From Sphingobacterium sp. B16(2022) (GTDB lineage: Bacteria > Bacteroidota > Bacteroidia > Sphingobacteriales > Sphingobacteriaceae), in assembly GCF_012030425.1 (NCBI RefSeq), contig NZ_JAAUVN010000001.1:310001-374000 (forward strand): a stretch of DNA of 64,000 nt. The letters are read 5' to 3'. Both the position numbers and the translations under genes were made by a program. Below the pieces are notes generated by a model, which searched no databases, was not told the origin of the DNA, and worked only from the letters and a program-made list of their open reading frames with translations. This document shows, in pieces, positions 7,715 through 16,455 of the stretch; within the stretch, counting starts at the first letter, position 1, and each line of letters begins with the position of its first letter.

Positions 7715-8581
7715 TTAATCTGGTTCAATATGTATTAAAATGTTTCCCAGTTGGGGCATTTTTTTTTGCAGATAGTCCTGAAGCCTATGCGCTAATTGAT
7801 GGCCCTCTTTTACTGAGATGTCACCACTAACAATTGCATGTAAATCAACCAGATGTTTTGTGCCTAATTTACGAACAAAGCATTTTTCTGTACCCAAGAT
7901 ACCATCTACCTTTACGGCGTTGATACGTATCTCAGCGATTAAATCATCGTAAAGGTTTTCATCCATGATCTCTCCCAAGGCAGGACGAAAGATAAGATAG
8001 CAGTTGTAAAGTATAAATCCCGAAGCAAATAGCGCTGCAAAGTCATCGGCACTCTCATAGCCCTTTCCTAAAATCAAAGCGATTGATATGCCGATAAAGG
8101 CTGCTACCGAAGTGATCGCATCACTTCGGTGGTGCCATGCGTCGGCTCGTAATGAAGAGCTTCCAGTTTCTTTACTTTTTTTAATGACAACCCTAAAAGA
8201 AACTTCCTTCCAGATAATGATCGCCAATAGGACGAATAAAGTCCATGGTTTGGGCAACTCATGAGGGGTGCGAATATTTTGAATGCTTTCGTAAGCAATG
8301 ATTGTCGCTGAAATAATTAAAAAGCCCACTACGACAAATGTTACAAGTGGTTCAATGCGACCATGTCCGTAAGGATGATTCTCATCTGCCGGCCTTTTTG
8401 CATACTTTAATCCAAATAAAACCAAAAAAGAGGAAAATATATCTGCAGTAGATTCTATTGCATCTGCAATAAGCGCGTATGAATTTCCAAAATAACCAGC
8501 TAACCATTTTAAGAGAGCGAGTAAAAAATTTCCAATTATACTAAAGTAGGTTGCTTTTATAGCCGTTTGTTCATTTGACAT
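7715..8581 (-). CDS. Cation diffusion facilitator (FieF/CzcD-type metal exporter)
   Basis: 288 aa with six predicted transmembrane helices and a C-terminal cytoplasmic ferredoxin-like domain. The transport site pairs E43xxxD47 in helix 2 with H150xxxD154 in helix 5. The HPYGHGRIE loop between helices 2 and 3 is the usual signature. An E at the first ligand differs from the D of FieF and the H of zinc exporters, so specificity (Zn, Fe, Mn or Co) is open. It works in the inner membrane, exchanging divalent metal for protons. A small secreted protein often seen beside metal-resistance genes follows upstream on the same strand. Confidence 0.9.
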   Translation of the reverse strand: MSNEQTAIKATYFSIIGNFLLALLKWLAGYFGNSYALIADAIESTADIFSSFLVLFGLKYAKRPADENHPYGHGRIEPLVTFVVVGFLIISATIIAYESIQNIRTPHELPKPWTLFVLLAIIIWKEVSFRVVIKKSKETGSSSLRADAWHHRSDAITSVAAFIGISIALILGKGYESADDFAALFASGFILYNCYLIFRPALGEIMDENLYDDLIAEIRINAVKVDGILGTEKCFVRKLGTKHLVDLHAIVSGDISVKEGHQLAHRLQDYLQKKMPQLGNILIHIEPD

Positions 8582-8749
8582 TTTATTGTTTTTTTAAGCG
8601 TCAATTCAATGAGAATATAGAAATGTTTCCCCAATAACCTCGAATTTGCATGATCAGCAAAGGTTATTAAAGAAATCCAGACCGTAACCAAATGCTGTTT
8701 TAACTAACAACAAATGAATACAGATAAAGGATAAAAAAAATGAAAATAA

Positions 8750-9130
8750 TTAAGAAATTTTTGGAGGTTGCCAAATATGGCTGGTATAAGTATTTAAGTA
8801 ATACTGATCAGGGTAAAATAACAGCTTTTTCTCAAAGAATATGCTTGATGTCATTAATGGTACTTCCGATGACACGGTAGAAGAAATTGCTGTGATGTTT
8901 AAAAAATTGACATGTTTTACAAAAGGAAGTTTTTCATCTGTATCCCGGTCATTATCTTTTACAGGAATATTATAATGATCATTTAAGAATTGTATAAACG
9001 TCAGTTTACTGTTGTTATTTTTATGTTCTATACAATGAGAAATTAATACAGGAATTTTCAACAATTGAATCAGTTCAGTTGTTGAAAACAAATAAATTGA
9101 TAATATCAATAAGATTGAAAAATTTTTCAC
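8750..9130 (-). CDS. Small secreted protein of metal-transport loci
   Basis: 126 aa with an N-terminal hydrophobic segment (residues 4-22, possible signal peptide or anchor), then STTELIQLLKIPVLISHCIEH and an acidic/polar middle (DNDRDTDEKLPF). I recognise this pattern (TTEL..LLKLP.L..H..EH and IQFLNDHYN) from unannotated Bacteroidota proteins found next to heavy-metal exporters. The His/Cys/Asp content would allow metal binding, but that is inference. It lies upstream of the CDF gene on the same strand, separated by 168 bp. No described function. Confidence 0.6.
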   Translation of the reverse strand: MKNFSILLILSIYLFSTTELIQLLKIPVLISHCIEHKNNNSKLTFIQFLNDHYNIPVKDNDRDTDEKLPFVKHVNFLNITAISSTVSSEVPLMTSSIFFEKKLLFYPDQYYLNTYTSHIWQPPKIS

Positions 9131-9300
9131 TGAGACAAATGTAGCAACTTTTTACTTATTATGAAGTGAATAGTGCGCTTGGCAACAATTTCACAATTGC
9201 TCATAATAATGGTAATAACCGTACTCTAAACTATAGTTTGGAACTTTATCTCTAATTTTTCTTATACAGTAGCTTGATAGAGAATAAATGATTTATATTC

Positions 9301-9420
9301 CTGCGCAATCAAGTTGCGTAGCTACTGCGATTCGACTTGGTTTATTTTGATCTTAAATATTTTATTGTTTTGATTTTCAGTTTTTTATATTGTTAATTTT
9401 TATTGCGCAGTTAAGCTGCA
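9301..9420 (+). repeat. Two diverged copies of a small stem-loop upstream of nucleotidyltransferases
   Basis: This 356-base spacer (9131-9486) contains two similar elements about 100 bp apart. At 9301-9321 an 8-bp stem (CTGCGCAA/TTGCGTAG, one G.U) encloses loop TCAAG. At 9407-9419 GCAG/CTGC encloses TTAAG. The flanks are also alike (TGCGCA before, GTAG after). One stem pair changes from A-T to G-C, keeping pairing. They could be RNA leader structures or protein-binding sites for the genes that follow. The rest of the spacer shows nothing else. Confidence 0.4.
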
Positions 9421-9486
9421 GTAGGTAGATCTCATCTTTGTCATGTAGTACAAAGGAATGTTCCTTTGTGGAAAATAAAATTGAAA

Positions 9487-10254
9487 ATGGATCATCATTA
9501 TTTATGCGGAATCATTCAAGAAATTGAAATTAAGGAAAATATAAAGATACTTTATGCATGTGAGTCAGGAAGTCGTGCATGGGGTTTTCCATCTTTAGAC
9601 AGTGACTACGATATTCGGTTTATCTATCAAAGACGAAAGACCGATTATCTATCGGTTTTTTCTATAGAAGAGGATATTAAGTACCCAATTGTTGGTGATC
9701 TTGATATTTATGGTTGGGATATTCGCAAAGTACTGAAGCTACTTTACAAAAGTAACTGTACATTATATGAATGGTTGCAATCCCCAATTTGTTATGGAGA
9801 TTATAGTTTTTTTAAAAATGATTTTATAACACTACTGGATTATGCACCTAACTTGCGTGCACATATGCACCATTATTTAGGTTTATGTCATAAGAAAATG
9901 GAAGGGCTTGATCAGTCAAACTTCTCGCTGAAAGATTTTCTTTACATTGCTAGAAGTCTTTTATCAGCTCTATGGATTGAAACAAACAGATCTTATGCGC
10001 CAATGGAAATGAAAGATTTAATGCGATTGCTTCCATCCGGTCTTATTAAAAGTCTGGAGTCGATTATTATGATAAAAGCATCAGTTAGAGAAGATTTTAT
10101 ATTCTCTCCGGATGAGAAGCTGTGTATCTATATGAAAAATACATTCAAAAAGCTTAAAGATACTGTTATGACAATACCTGCTTTAAAAATGTCAGTAGAA
10201 CCGGTCAATAGTTATTTTATAGACTTAATTCGTAAAGAAGATGATGACAATTAA
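9487..10254 (+). CDS. Nucleotidyltransferase, YcgL/RlaP-like (first of pair)
   Basis: 255 aa from ATG 9487; an upstream TTG start at 9466 seems less likely. The pol-beta-type nucleotidyltransferase core is visible: ESGSRAWGFPSLDSDYDIRF, with GS at 28-29 and metal-binding D40xD42. The layout matches the COG3541 (YcgL) group, related to the RNA-repair nucleotidyltransferases called RlaP in published comparative work. The rest is helical. No ligase or kinase lies beside it, so assignment to RNA repair is inference. It overlaps the next gene by 14 bp, so translation is coupled. Confidence 0.75.
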   Translation: MDHHYLCGIIQEIEIKENIKILYACESGSRAWGFPSLDSDYDIRFIYQRRKTDYLSVFSIEEDIKYPIVGDLDIYGWDIRKVLKLLYKSNCTLYEWLQSPICYGDYSFFKNDFITLLDYAPNLRAHMHHYLGLCHKKMEGLDQSNFSLKDFLYIARSLLSALWIETNRSYAPMEMKDLMRLLPSGLIKSLESIIMIKASVREDFIFSPDEKLCIYMKNTFKKLKDTVMTIPALKMSVEPVNSYFIDLIRKEDDDN

Positions 10255-11302
10255 AGATCTGCATGATCAAAATCTGATTCTGTTTAAAGTAATAACAGGA
10301 AGCAGGGCTTACGGTTTAGATACAGCGGCATCTGATACAGATATTAAAGGCGTGTTTTACTTACCAAAAAATATGTTCTATGGTTTAAGCTATATCGCTC
10401 AAATTAATAACGATAGTCATGATGAGGTATATTATGAATTAGGCAGATTTGTCGAATTACTCAGTAAAAATAATCCGGGAGCAATGGAACTACTGGCTAG
10501 TGCTTCAGCATCCATATTGATAAACCATCCATTAATGGCAAATTTTCAATTTAAAAAACTCCTTAATATGGGATTGATAGATAGTTTTGTTCAATATGCG
10601 ATGCAGCAGGTGAAAAAAGCCAAAGGTTTGAACAAAAAGATCAATAATCCACATGTAGGAGCGCGGAAAAGTTTATTAGATTTTGCTTACATAATGAGTA
10701 GCGGAAAAAGTTATCCTGTAGAATCATGGTTACAGGATCATAAGTTAAAGTCTCACTTTTGCGGATTGATTAAATTGAATCATTGTAAAAATGTGTTTGC
10801 ATTATATTATGATAAGAATGAGCAAGGATTATATCGCGGTATAATGGCAAAAGCAGATAGCCATGAAGTTGCCTTGAGTTCCATTGCCAAAGGAGAGGAG
10901 ACCTTAGCATTGCTCTTTGTTAATCATGAAGCCTATTCTTCATATTGTAAAGATTTTAAGGCATACAAGGAGTGGGAAAAGAAGCGTAATGTTATGCGTT
11001 ATGCTGGAACTGTCGCACATGGACAAGGATATGATGCTAAAAATATGATGCATACTATACGTCTGATGGAGGTTGCGCGAGATCTGTTATTAAAGGGAGA
11101 ACTCATTCTTAAGCGCCCTAATCGTGAAGCATTGCTCGAAATAAAATCAGGCAGATGGACATATGACGAATTATGTAGAAAGGTGGAAGTGATACAATGT
11201 GAAATTGATGAAATGTATTTCGAGAGTTCATTCCCAAAATCAGTGGATACCACTTATTTAGAAAAAAGTCTTCTTCAAATACGCGAATCGTTATATCAAT
11301 AG
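10241..11302 (+). CDS. Nucleotidyltransferase, YcgL/RlaP-like (second of pair)
   Basis: 353 aa. TGSRAYGLDTAASDTDIKGV gives GS at 20-21 and D32xD34, the same catalytic pattern as its partner; later GAMELL, GARKSLLDFAY and GTVAHGQGYDAKNMMHTIRL are typical of larger COG3541 members. A third acidic ligand probably lies in the helical part but I cannot fix it. ATG 10244 is also possible. The two proteins share only the core motif, so they are distant relatives rather than a recent duplication and may form a heteromer. The gene ends in a shared hairpin, converging on a GHKL ATPase gene. Confidence 0.78.
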   Translation: MMTIKDLHDQNLILFKVITGSRAYGLDTAASDTDIKGVFYLPKNMFYGLSYIAQINNDSHDEVYYELGRFVELLSKNNPGAMELLASASASILINHPLMANFQFKKLLNMGLIDSFVQYAMQQVKKAKGLNKKINNPHVGARKSLLDFAYIMSSGKSYPVESWLQDHKLKSHFCGLIKLNHCKNVFALYYDKNEQGLYRGIMAKADSHEVALSSIAKGEETLALLFVNHEAYSSYCKDFKAYKEWEKKRNVMRYAGTVAHGQGYDAKNMMHTIRLMEVARDLLLKGELILKRPNREALLEIKSGRWTYDELCRKVEVIQCEIDEMYFESSFPKSVDTTYLEKSLLQIRESLYQ

Positions 11303-11330
11303 ATACTGAATATGATCGTTCGTATAGAAA

Positions 11331-11371
11331 TATAATTGTCTTAAATATTTTTTATGTTTAAGACAATTATA
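11331..11371. terminator. Bidirectional terminator between nucleotidyltransferases and GHKL ATPase
   Basis: A perfect 15-bp stem (TATAATTGTCTTAAA / TTTAAGACAATTATA) with an 11-nt loop between two convergent genes. There is no long T run after it, but position and strength fit a shared terminator. Confidence 0.65.
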
Positions 11372-11493
11372 CAGAAAGTCAAAAGCATTTTTCAATTATT
11401 TCGCAGCCTTTTCTAACATCCAAATGAATTTAATTTCAGATTTGGATACGGAAAATGCTTAAATTTTAAGTTCACCCATTGAATACAGCAGAT

Positions 11494-12768
11494 CTACCTT
11501 TCCAGTATCTTTCTGATCGTATCACGCTCTTTTTCCGAAAGCGCAATAGCATTTTCAAAAAGTGGTACTATATCCTGTTTACGGTCTGTTTGCAAGAGCA
11601 AATCCAGAAGACCGAGATAAGTACGTATGAGGTCAGCTTTGATGCCAACAAAGGCACGTGGATCGGCAATATACAGTTCCTGAATCAGGGATAGTAAAAT
11701 CCTTTTTCGGTTTACATCGATATCCGACGAGCTGTAACGGGGCAGTAGGTTTTTCTTCTCCAGTTCTTCAAGTTTGACTGTGACGGCCTGCTCGCGAATA
11801 TATTTTTTCTGTTTACGTTCCAAAAAATCACGTAATTCAGCCAGTAATTTACGATAAATAACCTGCTGTTCTTTTTCACTGAAGAGATTGCTTTCAGAAG
11901 AAATTGCGATATCAGCTTGCTCGAATTGATCAAAGAAGTCAGATTCTATATACACCGAGTGGTGGAAGTCGATCGCATTATTATTAAAACTACTGAGCAG
12001 TTTTGCTACTTCAGTTTTGTTGCTGTTTAAAAAATAGTAATAGTAACGGTCTCCGATCTGTTCTTTCCATCGGATATAGTTTACACGGAAGCTGTACGAG
12101 TTTTCCGCTATACTATAAAGAGTGAATATCGTACTGTCGGTCTCCTGTATCAGGTTATGATAATGAAGTGTGGTCCCATTGAGGAGGATGCGGTACCCCC
12201 AATCCCGGTTGAGAAGCAGATACCAACCAAATTCCTGCGCAAGAAAATCTGTAAATTCTTCAGACTCCAGTGTAGTAGCTGTTAGTCCAAAGATACCTTC
12301 CAGTTTGACAGTTGTACCAGTTCCCTCAGGTTTAGCCGCTGATTTGATATCCCCGATATCATATTGTTCTTTAGCGTCACGATCTATTCGTATGCTATAG
12401 GAAATCAGCTCATCATCTGTCTTAACAGTGGTATTCCAAGTTGCTCGTGTGGCAAAGAGTGAGAAAGAAAAACGGCCTTTTCCCTTTTTTCCACGCGTAT
12501 AGGAGCTCCGTTTTAAGCTATTTTTCTTGAGCGAATCTAAAAAATTCCCAAATGAAAGGTTCAGTGTTTCTCTGGGAATTCCTTCTCCATTATCACGAAT
12601 GCAGATACTTGTTATAAATCCGAGGGTATTACTTTCGATGTCGATAGAGACTTCTGTAGCCTTAGCATCAAATCCATTCCAGATATATTCTGCCATAACA
12701 TGTTTGGCGTCTTTTGGTAAACCTGCCGATTCTATACTTGTATTGGTGATCTTGGTGTTATTCTTCAT
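11494..12768 (-). CDS. Stand-alone GHKL ATPase
   Basis: 424 aa. The N-terminal GHKL fold is clear: N box E27xxxN31xxDA, ATP-lid motif DNGEGIP at 59-65, and GKKGKG at 93-98. This order fits the HATPase_c_3 branch (Hsp90/MORC/MutL-like) rather than histidine kinases; there is no kinase H-box and no sensor. The remaining 300 residues are charged and partly coiled coil (residues ~320-365, rich in K/E/R). Small orphan ATPases of this kind often occur in bacterial defence loci. The gene stands alone, convergent with a nucleotidyltransferase pair. No partner nuclease is visible. Function unknown. Confidence 0.75.
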   Translation of the reverse strand: MKNNTKITNTSIESAGLPKDAKHVMAEYIWNGFDAKATEVSIDIESNTLGFITSICIRDNGEGIPRETLNLSFGNFLDSLKKNSLKRSSYTRGKKGKGRFSFSLFATRATWNTTVKTDDELISYSIRIDRDAKEQYDIGDIKSAAKPEGTGTTVKLEGIFGLTATTLESEEFTDFLAQEFGWYLLLNRDWGYRILLNGTTLHYHNLIQETDSTIFTLYSIAENSYSFRVNYIRWKEQIGDRYYYYFLNSNKTEVAKLLSSFNNNAIDFHHSVYIESDFFDQFEQADIAISSESNLFSEKEQQVIYRKLLAELRDFLERKQKKYIREQAVTVKLEELEKKNLLPRYSSSDIDVNRKRILLSLIQELYIADPRAFVGIKADLIRTYLGLLDLLLQTDRKQDIVPLFENAIALSEKERDTIRKILER

Positions 12769-12992
12769 AATGGATTGATCTATTTAAAAGTACAATAATA
12801 ATTGGGTAAATCATAGTCCTATGTGACTGATGCTGATCATATGATATGAAATAGCTAAAAATTACGCTATAGTTTCTGCAACATACCTGTAATGAAAGTA
12901 AACGAGTCATTCGATAGACAGCGTCAAAAGATAATATTGCATATAAAATAATTTTATCTTAGTTTGTCCCTTAGTACTTAAAGAGTTTGCTG

Positions 12993-13841
12993 ATGTCATT
13001 GATAAGAATACTAAATGAAAAAGACTTTTTTGAAAATGCTAAGATGGGCCATATCCTGAGACCCGCTAATTTTAGCATGATTTTTATCAGAAGTGGATCC
13101 ATTCATTTGGAGATCAATAACCAATCTGTTTCTTATGTGGAGGATCACGTTTTACTGATATCCTCGCATAACAGCTATAAATTGAGCCATTATACCGATG
13201 ACCTTAAAATATACATGCTGATCTATAATCGGGAGACTATCAGGGAAAAGATTCATTTTAACTTTAGCCGGTACGATGTGTACCGGATCATCAATGCGGA
13301 GAAAAATCAAAATATCTTCAATCCAGATAAAGTGATTTTTGACCAGTTAACAGGTTTGGTGGAACTTATGATTTATCAGACTGATATGGAGAATAGACAA
13401 TCTTTCTTTCACGAACAGATCATCCTCTCTATATTTTCCACCATAACCTATAAATTGATGGATTCATTAGAAATCCAGCTTCAATTTGACCGAAAACGAA
13501 ATGCACGGAAAGAGGAAATCACCTTGCAGTTTCTTGAATTGGCTACAGATTATTATAAAACGGAAAAGGAGTTAGATTTTTATGCCAAAAAACTCAATAT
13601 CTCGATCAAGTATCTATCGATTTGTGTCAAGGAAATTACCGATATAGCACCTTCTGTATTTATAGCTACAGCCTTACTCAATGAGGCTAAAACTTTACTG
13701 TTCAGTTCAAAGGATACCATTACAAGGATTGCCGAGGAATTAAACTTCTCAGATCAGTATGCTTTTGGTAAATTTTTTAAAAAGCATACGGGATTAAGTC
13801 CCAAAAATTACCGGAATAAACACGAGGTTACCTTGTTTTGA
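12993..13841 (+). CDS. AraC-family transcription activator of the efflux operon
   Basis: 282 aa from ATG 12993 (a TTG six bases earlier is the only longer option). An N-terminal cupin-like sensor is followed by two C-terminal helix-turn-helix units: LDFYAKKLNISIKYLSICVK near 200-220 and IAEELNFSDQYAFGKFFKKH near 250-270, ending in the classic GLSPKNYR. It lies 96 bp upstream of tolC/emrA/MFS genes on the same strand and is very likely their regulator. The inducer is unknown. A weak hairpin with a T run (13869-13896) follows it, so it may be transcribed separately. Confidence 0.9.
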   Translation: MSLIRILNEKDFFENAKMGHILRPANFSMIFIRSGSIHLEINNQSVSYVEDHVLLISSHNSYKLSHYTDDLKIYMLIYNRETIREKIHFNFSRYDVYRIINAEKNQNIFNPDKVIFDQLTGLVELMIYQTDMENRQSFFHEQIILSIFSTITYKLMDSLEIQLQFDRKRNARKEEITLQFLELATDYYKTEKELDFYAKKLNISIKYLSICVKEITDIAPSVFIATALLNEAKTLLFSSKDTITRIAEELNFSDQYAFGKFFKKHTGLSPKNYRNKHEVTLF

Positions 13842-13868
13842 TACTATTTGGACTTCTTTTGCCCCGCT

Positions 13869-13896
13869 TTCAACCTTTTTGTTAGGGTTGTTTTTT
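13869..13896 (+). terminator. Weak terminator after the AraC regulator
   Basis: CAACC and GGTTG can pair around a 10-nt loop, followed directly by six T's. The stem is short, so it may reduce rather than stop readthrough into the efflux genes. Confidence 0.4.
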
Positions 13897-13937
13897 ACGA
13901 CTTTTGTGCTGTGAAATTCTAAAATGTATCGCACACA

Positions 13938-15260
13938 ATGAAAATAAAACCATTCAGTTATCTGTTTTTGGTAATCGGATTGCTTTTTTCAGACTCCTTA
14001 CTATTTGCACAGGAAGCTACTCAAAAAAAGCTCACCGTTGAAGAACTCTTTTCTTTGGTTCTGGAAAACAATCCAACTTTATCAGTTTCCAAAGCAGGTA
14101 TAAAAATAGCAAAACAGAACGTAGAGGTCGCTAAAAATTTACAGCTTCCTGATCTTAATCTAAGCGCCAGCGCTCTTTATATCGGTGACGGTGTCCTACT
14201 TGATAAAGATTTTTCCAATTCGACGACGGTCAAGATGCCACATTTTGGCAATAACTATGCCTTAGAAGCGACTCAGTTAATCTGGAAGGGTGGTATGGTC
14301 AAACATACTATCGAAGCCAAATCGCTACAAGAAGATCTCGCAACCCTGAATTATCAGTTTAACGAGCAGAATATCAAGTTGCTAGCCTTGGGCTACTATT
14401 TGGACTTGTATAAGTTGCAAAATCAGGCTTCCGTATACCGTAAAAATATTCAATTGGCCGAGCAACGGTTACAGAATATCAGCCGGTTTTATAAAGAAGG
14501 TATGGTCACTCGAAATGATGTGATCCGTGGTGAACTGCAGATCTCTAATCTAAACCTGGCTTTACAGGTGATCGAGAATAATGTGCAGATCTTGAATAAA
14601 CAGCTCTTGGTTGCCTTGGGTCTTCCTGAAGGAATACAGCTCCTGGCAGATGAAAAGCTATTGCAGACCAATTTGGAAGCATCTCCTTTAGCGTTCTATC
14701 AAAACGACATTGATCAGCACCCCTCAGTTCTCATGAGTAAAAAGGGTGTTGAACTATCCGAAACGGCAACGAAGATAACAAAGACCGAACGTATGCCCAC
14801 TTTAGCCGCTTTTGCAGGTAATAAATTGCAAAGACCAATTACGACGACATCACCCGCCCTGGATATGTACTCAAATGGTTGGAATGTAGGTTTGTCATTA
14901 AGCTATGATATCAGTTCGCTCTATAAATCTTCGAAAAAGATACAGGCTAACAGATATGAATTAGAGAAAGCTAAAGCGCAGGAAAATGAAACAGAAAAAA
15001 TGATCGAAGTTGCGGTTAATGCCGCCTACATAAAATATAATGAAACACGTAGCCAGAACTCAACATTGGCAAAAAATAAAGATCTGACAGAGGAGAATTA
15101 CAGAATCATGGAAAGTAAATACAATAACCAGCTGGCCATTCTGCTTGATATGATCGATGCAAGCAATGCGAAGTTGGATGCTGAACTGCAGTACACCAAC
15201 TCGGAAATCAATATTGTGTTTGCGTATTACAAATTATTGAAAGAAAGCGGGAAAATGTAA
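13938..15260 (+). CDS. Outer-membrane efflux channel (TolC family)
   Basis: 440 aa with a signal peptide (residues 1-25, cut near LLFAQ). Two repeats of long alpha-helical hairpins follow, the OEP/TolC fold: the first half includes LTVEELFSLVLENNPTLSVS and RFYKEGMVTRNDVIRGELQIS, the second ESKYNNQLAILLDMIDASNA. It forms the outer-membrane duct of a tripartite pump. It is the first gene of an operon with the membrane-fusion protein and MFS transporter, 37 bp apart, which makes drug or organic-acid export the likely role. No lipobox is seen. Confidence 0.92.
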   Translation: MKIKPFSYLFLVIGLLFSDSLLFAQEATQKKLTVEELFSLVLENNPTLSVSKAGIKIAKQNVEVAKNLQLPDLNLSASALYIGDGVLLDKDFSNSTTVKMPHFGNNYALEATQLIWKGGMVKHTIEAKSLQEDLATLNYQFNEQNIKLLALGYYLDLYKLQNQASVYRKNIQLAEQRLQNISRFYKEGMVTRNDVIRGELQISNLNLALQVIENNVQILNKQLLVALGLPEGIQLLADEKLLQTNLEASPLAFYQNDIDQHPSVLMSKKGVELSETATKITKTERMPTLAAFAGNKLQRPITTTSPALDMYSNGWNVGLSLSYDISSLYKSSKKIQANRYELEKAKAQENETEKMIEVAVNAAYIKYNETRSQNSTLAKNKDLTEENYRIMESKYNNQLAILLDMIDASNAKLDAELQYTNSEINIVFAYYKLLKESGKM

Positions 15261-15297
15261 GAACTGGAAGCTAACTCCATCGAATTAGATAAAAAAT

Positions 15298-16455
15298 ATG
15301 TCACAAAATCAAGATCAGAATCAAGGAACAGATTCGGTAGAAAATACAGGTGTTAAATCAAGTAAAGTAAAACAGAGAATGCCTAAAAAAAAGAACAGAG
15401 GAACGATCGTCAGCATGTTGGTGCTATTATTGGTATTGGCAGGACTCTATTGGGTGATCCACGCCTATTTCAATATCGGTAATAACCGTTTTACCAATGC
15501 AGCACAGGTCGAATCGTATATTAATCCGATCAATACCCGGGTATCGGCCTATATCAAAGATATTCGTTTTATCGAGCATCAATACGTAAAAAAGGGAGAT
15601 ACTTTGCTTATATTGGATGATAGTGAGATTCAGACTCAACTGGGGCAGGCGGAAGCAGCCTATTTGTCGGCACTTGCATCTAAGCATGTTACGGCTAATT
15701 CGGTCAGAACGGCAACTAATAATATCGGTACAGCACAATCCAACAGCGATGCCGCTCAGGCTAACATTGCTTCGGCAAAAGCAAGATTGTGGAATGCGGA
15801 ACAGAATTTTAACCGTTATAAAAATCTTTTGAAAGACGAGGCGGTAACCCGTCAACAGTTCGACCAGGTGAAAACGGAATATGAAGCGAGCAGTGCTGCT
15901 CTGGAGGCGGTATCTTCGCAATATGAGGCGATTGCGAATTCCCGGAGTACTTCTGTGCTCACGGTGACTGAGGTACAGTCCCGATTAGGAATGAACGATG
16001 CAGAAATCAAACGTGCTGAAAATGCATTAAATATGGCTAAGCTCAATCTTTCATATACCGTAATCACAGCGCCTCATGATGGTATCATGGGAAGAAGGAC
16101 GATCAATATTGGACAGCTGTTGAGTCCAAGTCAGCAGGTAGCCACTATCGTAGACAGTAATAACATTTGGATCACGGCCAATTATCGTGAAAAGCAGATG
16201 GAAAATGTTATGATCGGAGCTTTAGCGACCATTCAGGTAGACGCTTTGGGGGGAAAGGAGTTTGTCGGGAAAATCAAGGCGATCTCAGGCGCGACAGGCG
16301 CGCGGTATGCGGCAGTACCTTTGGATAACTCCACCGGTAATTTTGTAAAGGTACAGCAAAGAATACCTGTAAGAATAGAATTTACTTCGGAAAATAAAAC
16401 CGAGGACTTAAAACTGTTGCGTGCAGGAATGAATGTGGAGGTTACTTTAAGATAA
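15298..16455 (+). CDS. HlyD/EmrA-type membrane-fusion protein
   Basis: 385 aa. A basic cytoplasmic N terminus (residues 1-35), one transmembrane helix (~38-56), then the barrel-sandwich and coiled-coil hairpin of HlyD proteins; the two halves of the lipoyl-like domain are YINPINTRVSAYIKDI (residue ~72) and LSYTVITAPHDGIMG (~256). The coiled coil between (~110-240) is Ala/Gln/Asn-rich. It bridges the inner-membrane MFS pump to TolC through the periplasm. Its stop codon overlaps the MFS start by one base (TAATG), so the two proteins are probably made in fixed ratio. Confidence 0.93.
   Translation: MSQNQDQNQGTDSVENTGVKSSKVKQRMPKKKNRGTIVSMLVLLLVLAGLYWVIHAYFNIGNNRFTNAAQVESYINPINTRVSAYIKDIRFIEHQYVKKGDTLLILDDSEIQTQLGQAEAAYLSALASKHVTANSVRTATNNIGTAQSNSDAAQANIASAKARLWNAEQNFNRYKNLLKDEAVTRQQFDQVKTEYEASSAALEAVSSQYEAIANSRSTSVLTVTEVQSRLGMNDAEIKRAENALNMAKLNLSYTVITAPHDGIMGRRTINIGQLLSPSQQVATIVDSNNIWITANYREKQMENVMIGALATIQVDALGGKEFVGKIKAISGATGARYAAVPLDNSTGNFVKVQQRIPVRIEFTSENKTEDLKLLRAGMNVEVTLR

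Noticed and set aside
15427..15921. 164-codon frame on the minus strand
   Set aside because: Antisense shadow of the EmrA gene, caused by its Ala/Gln-rich coiled coil.
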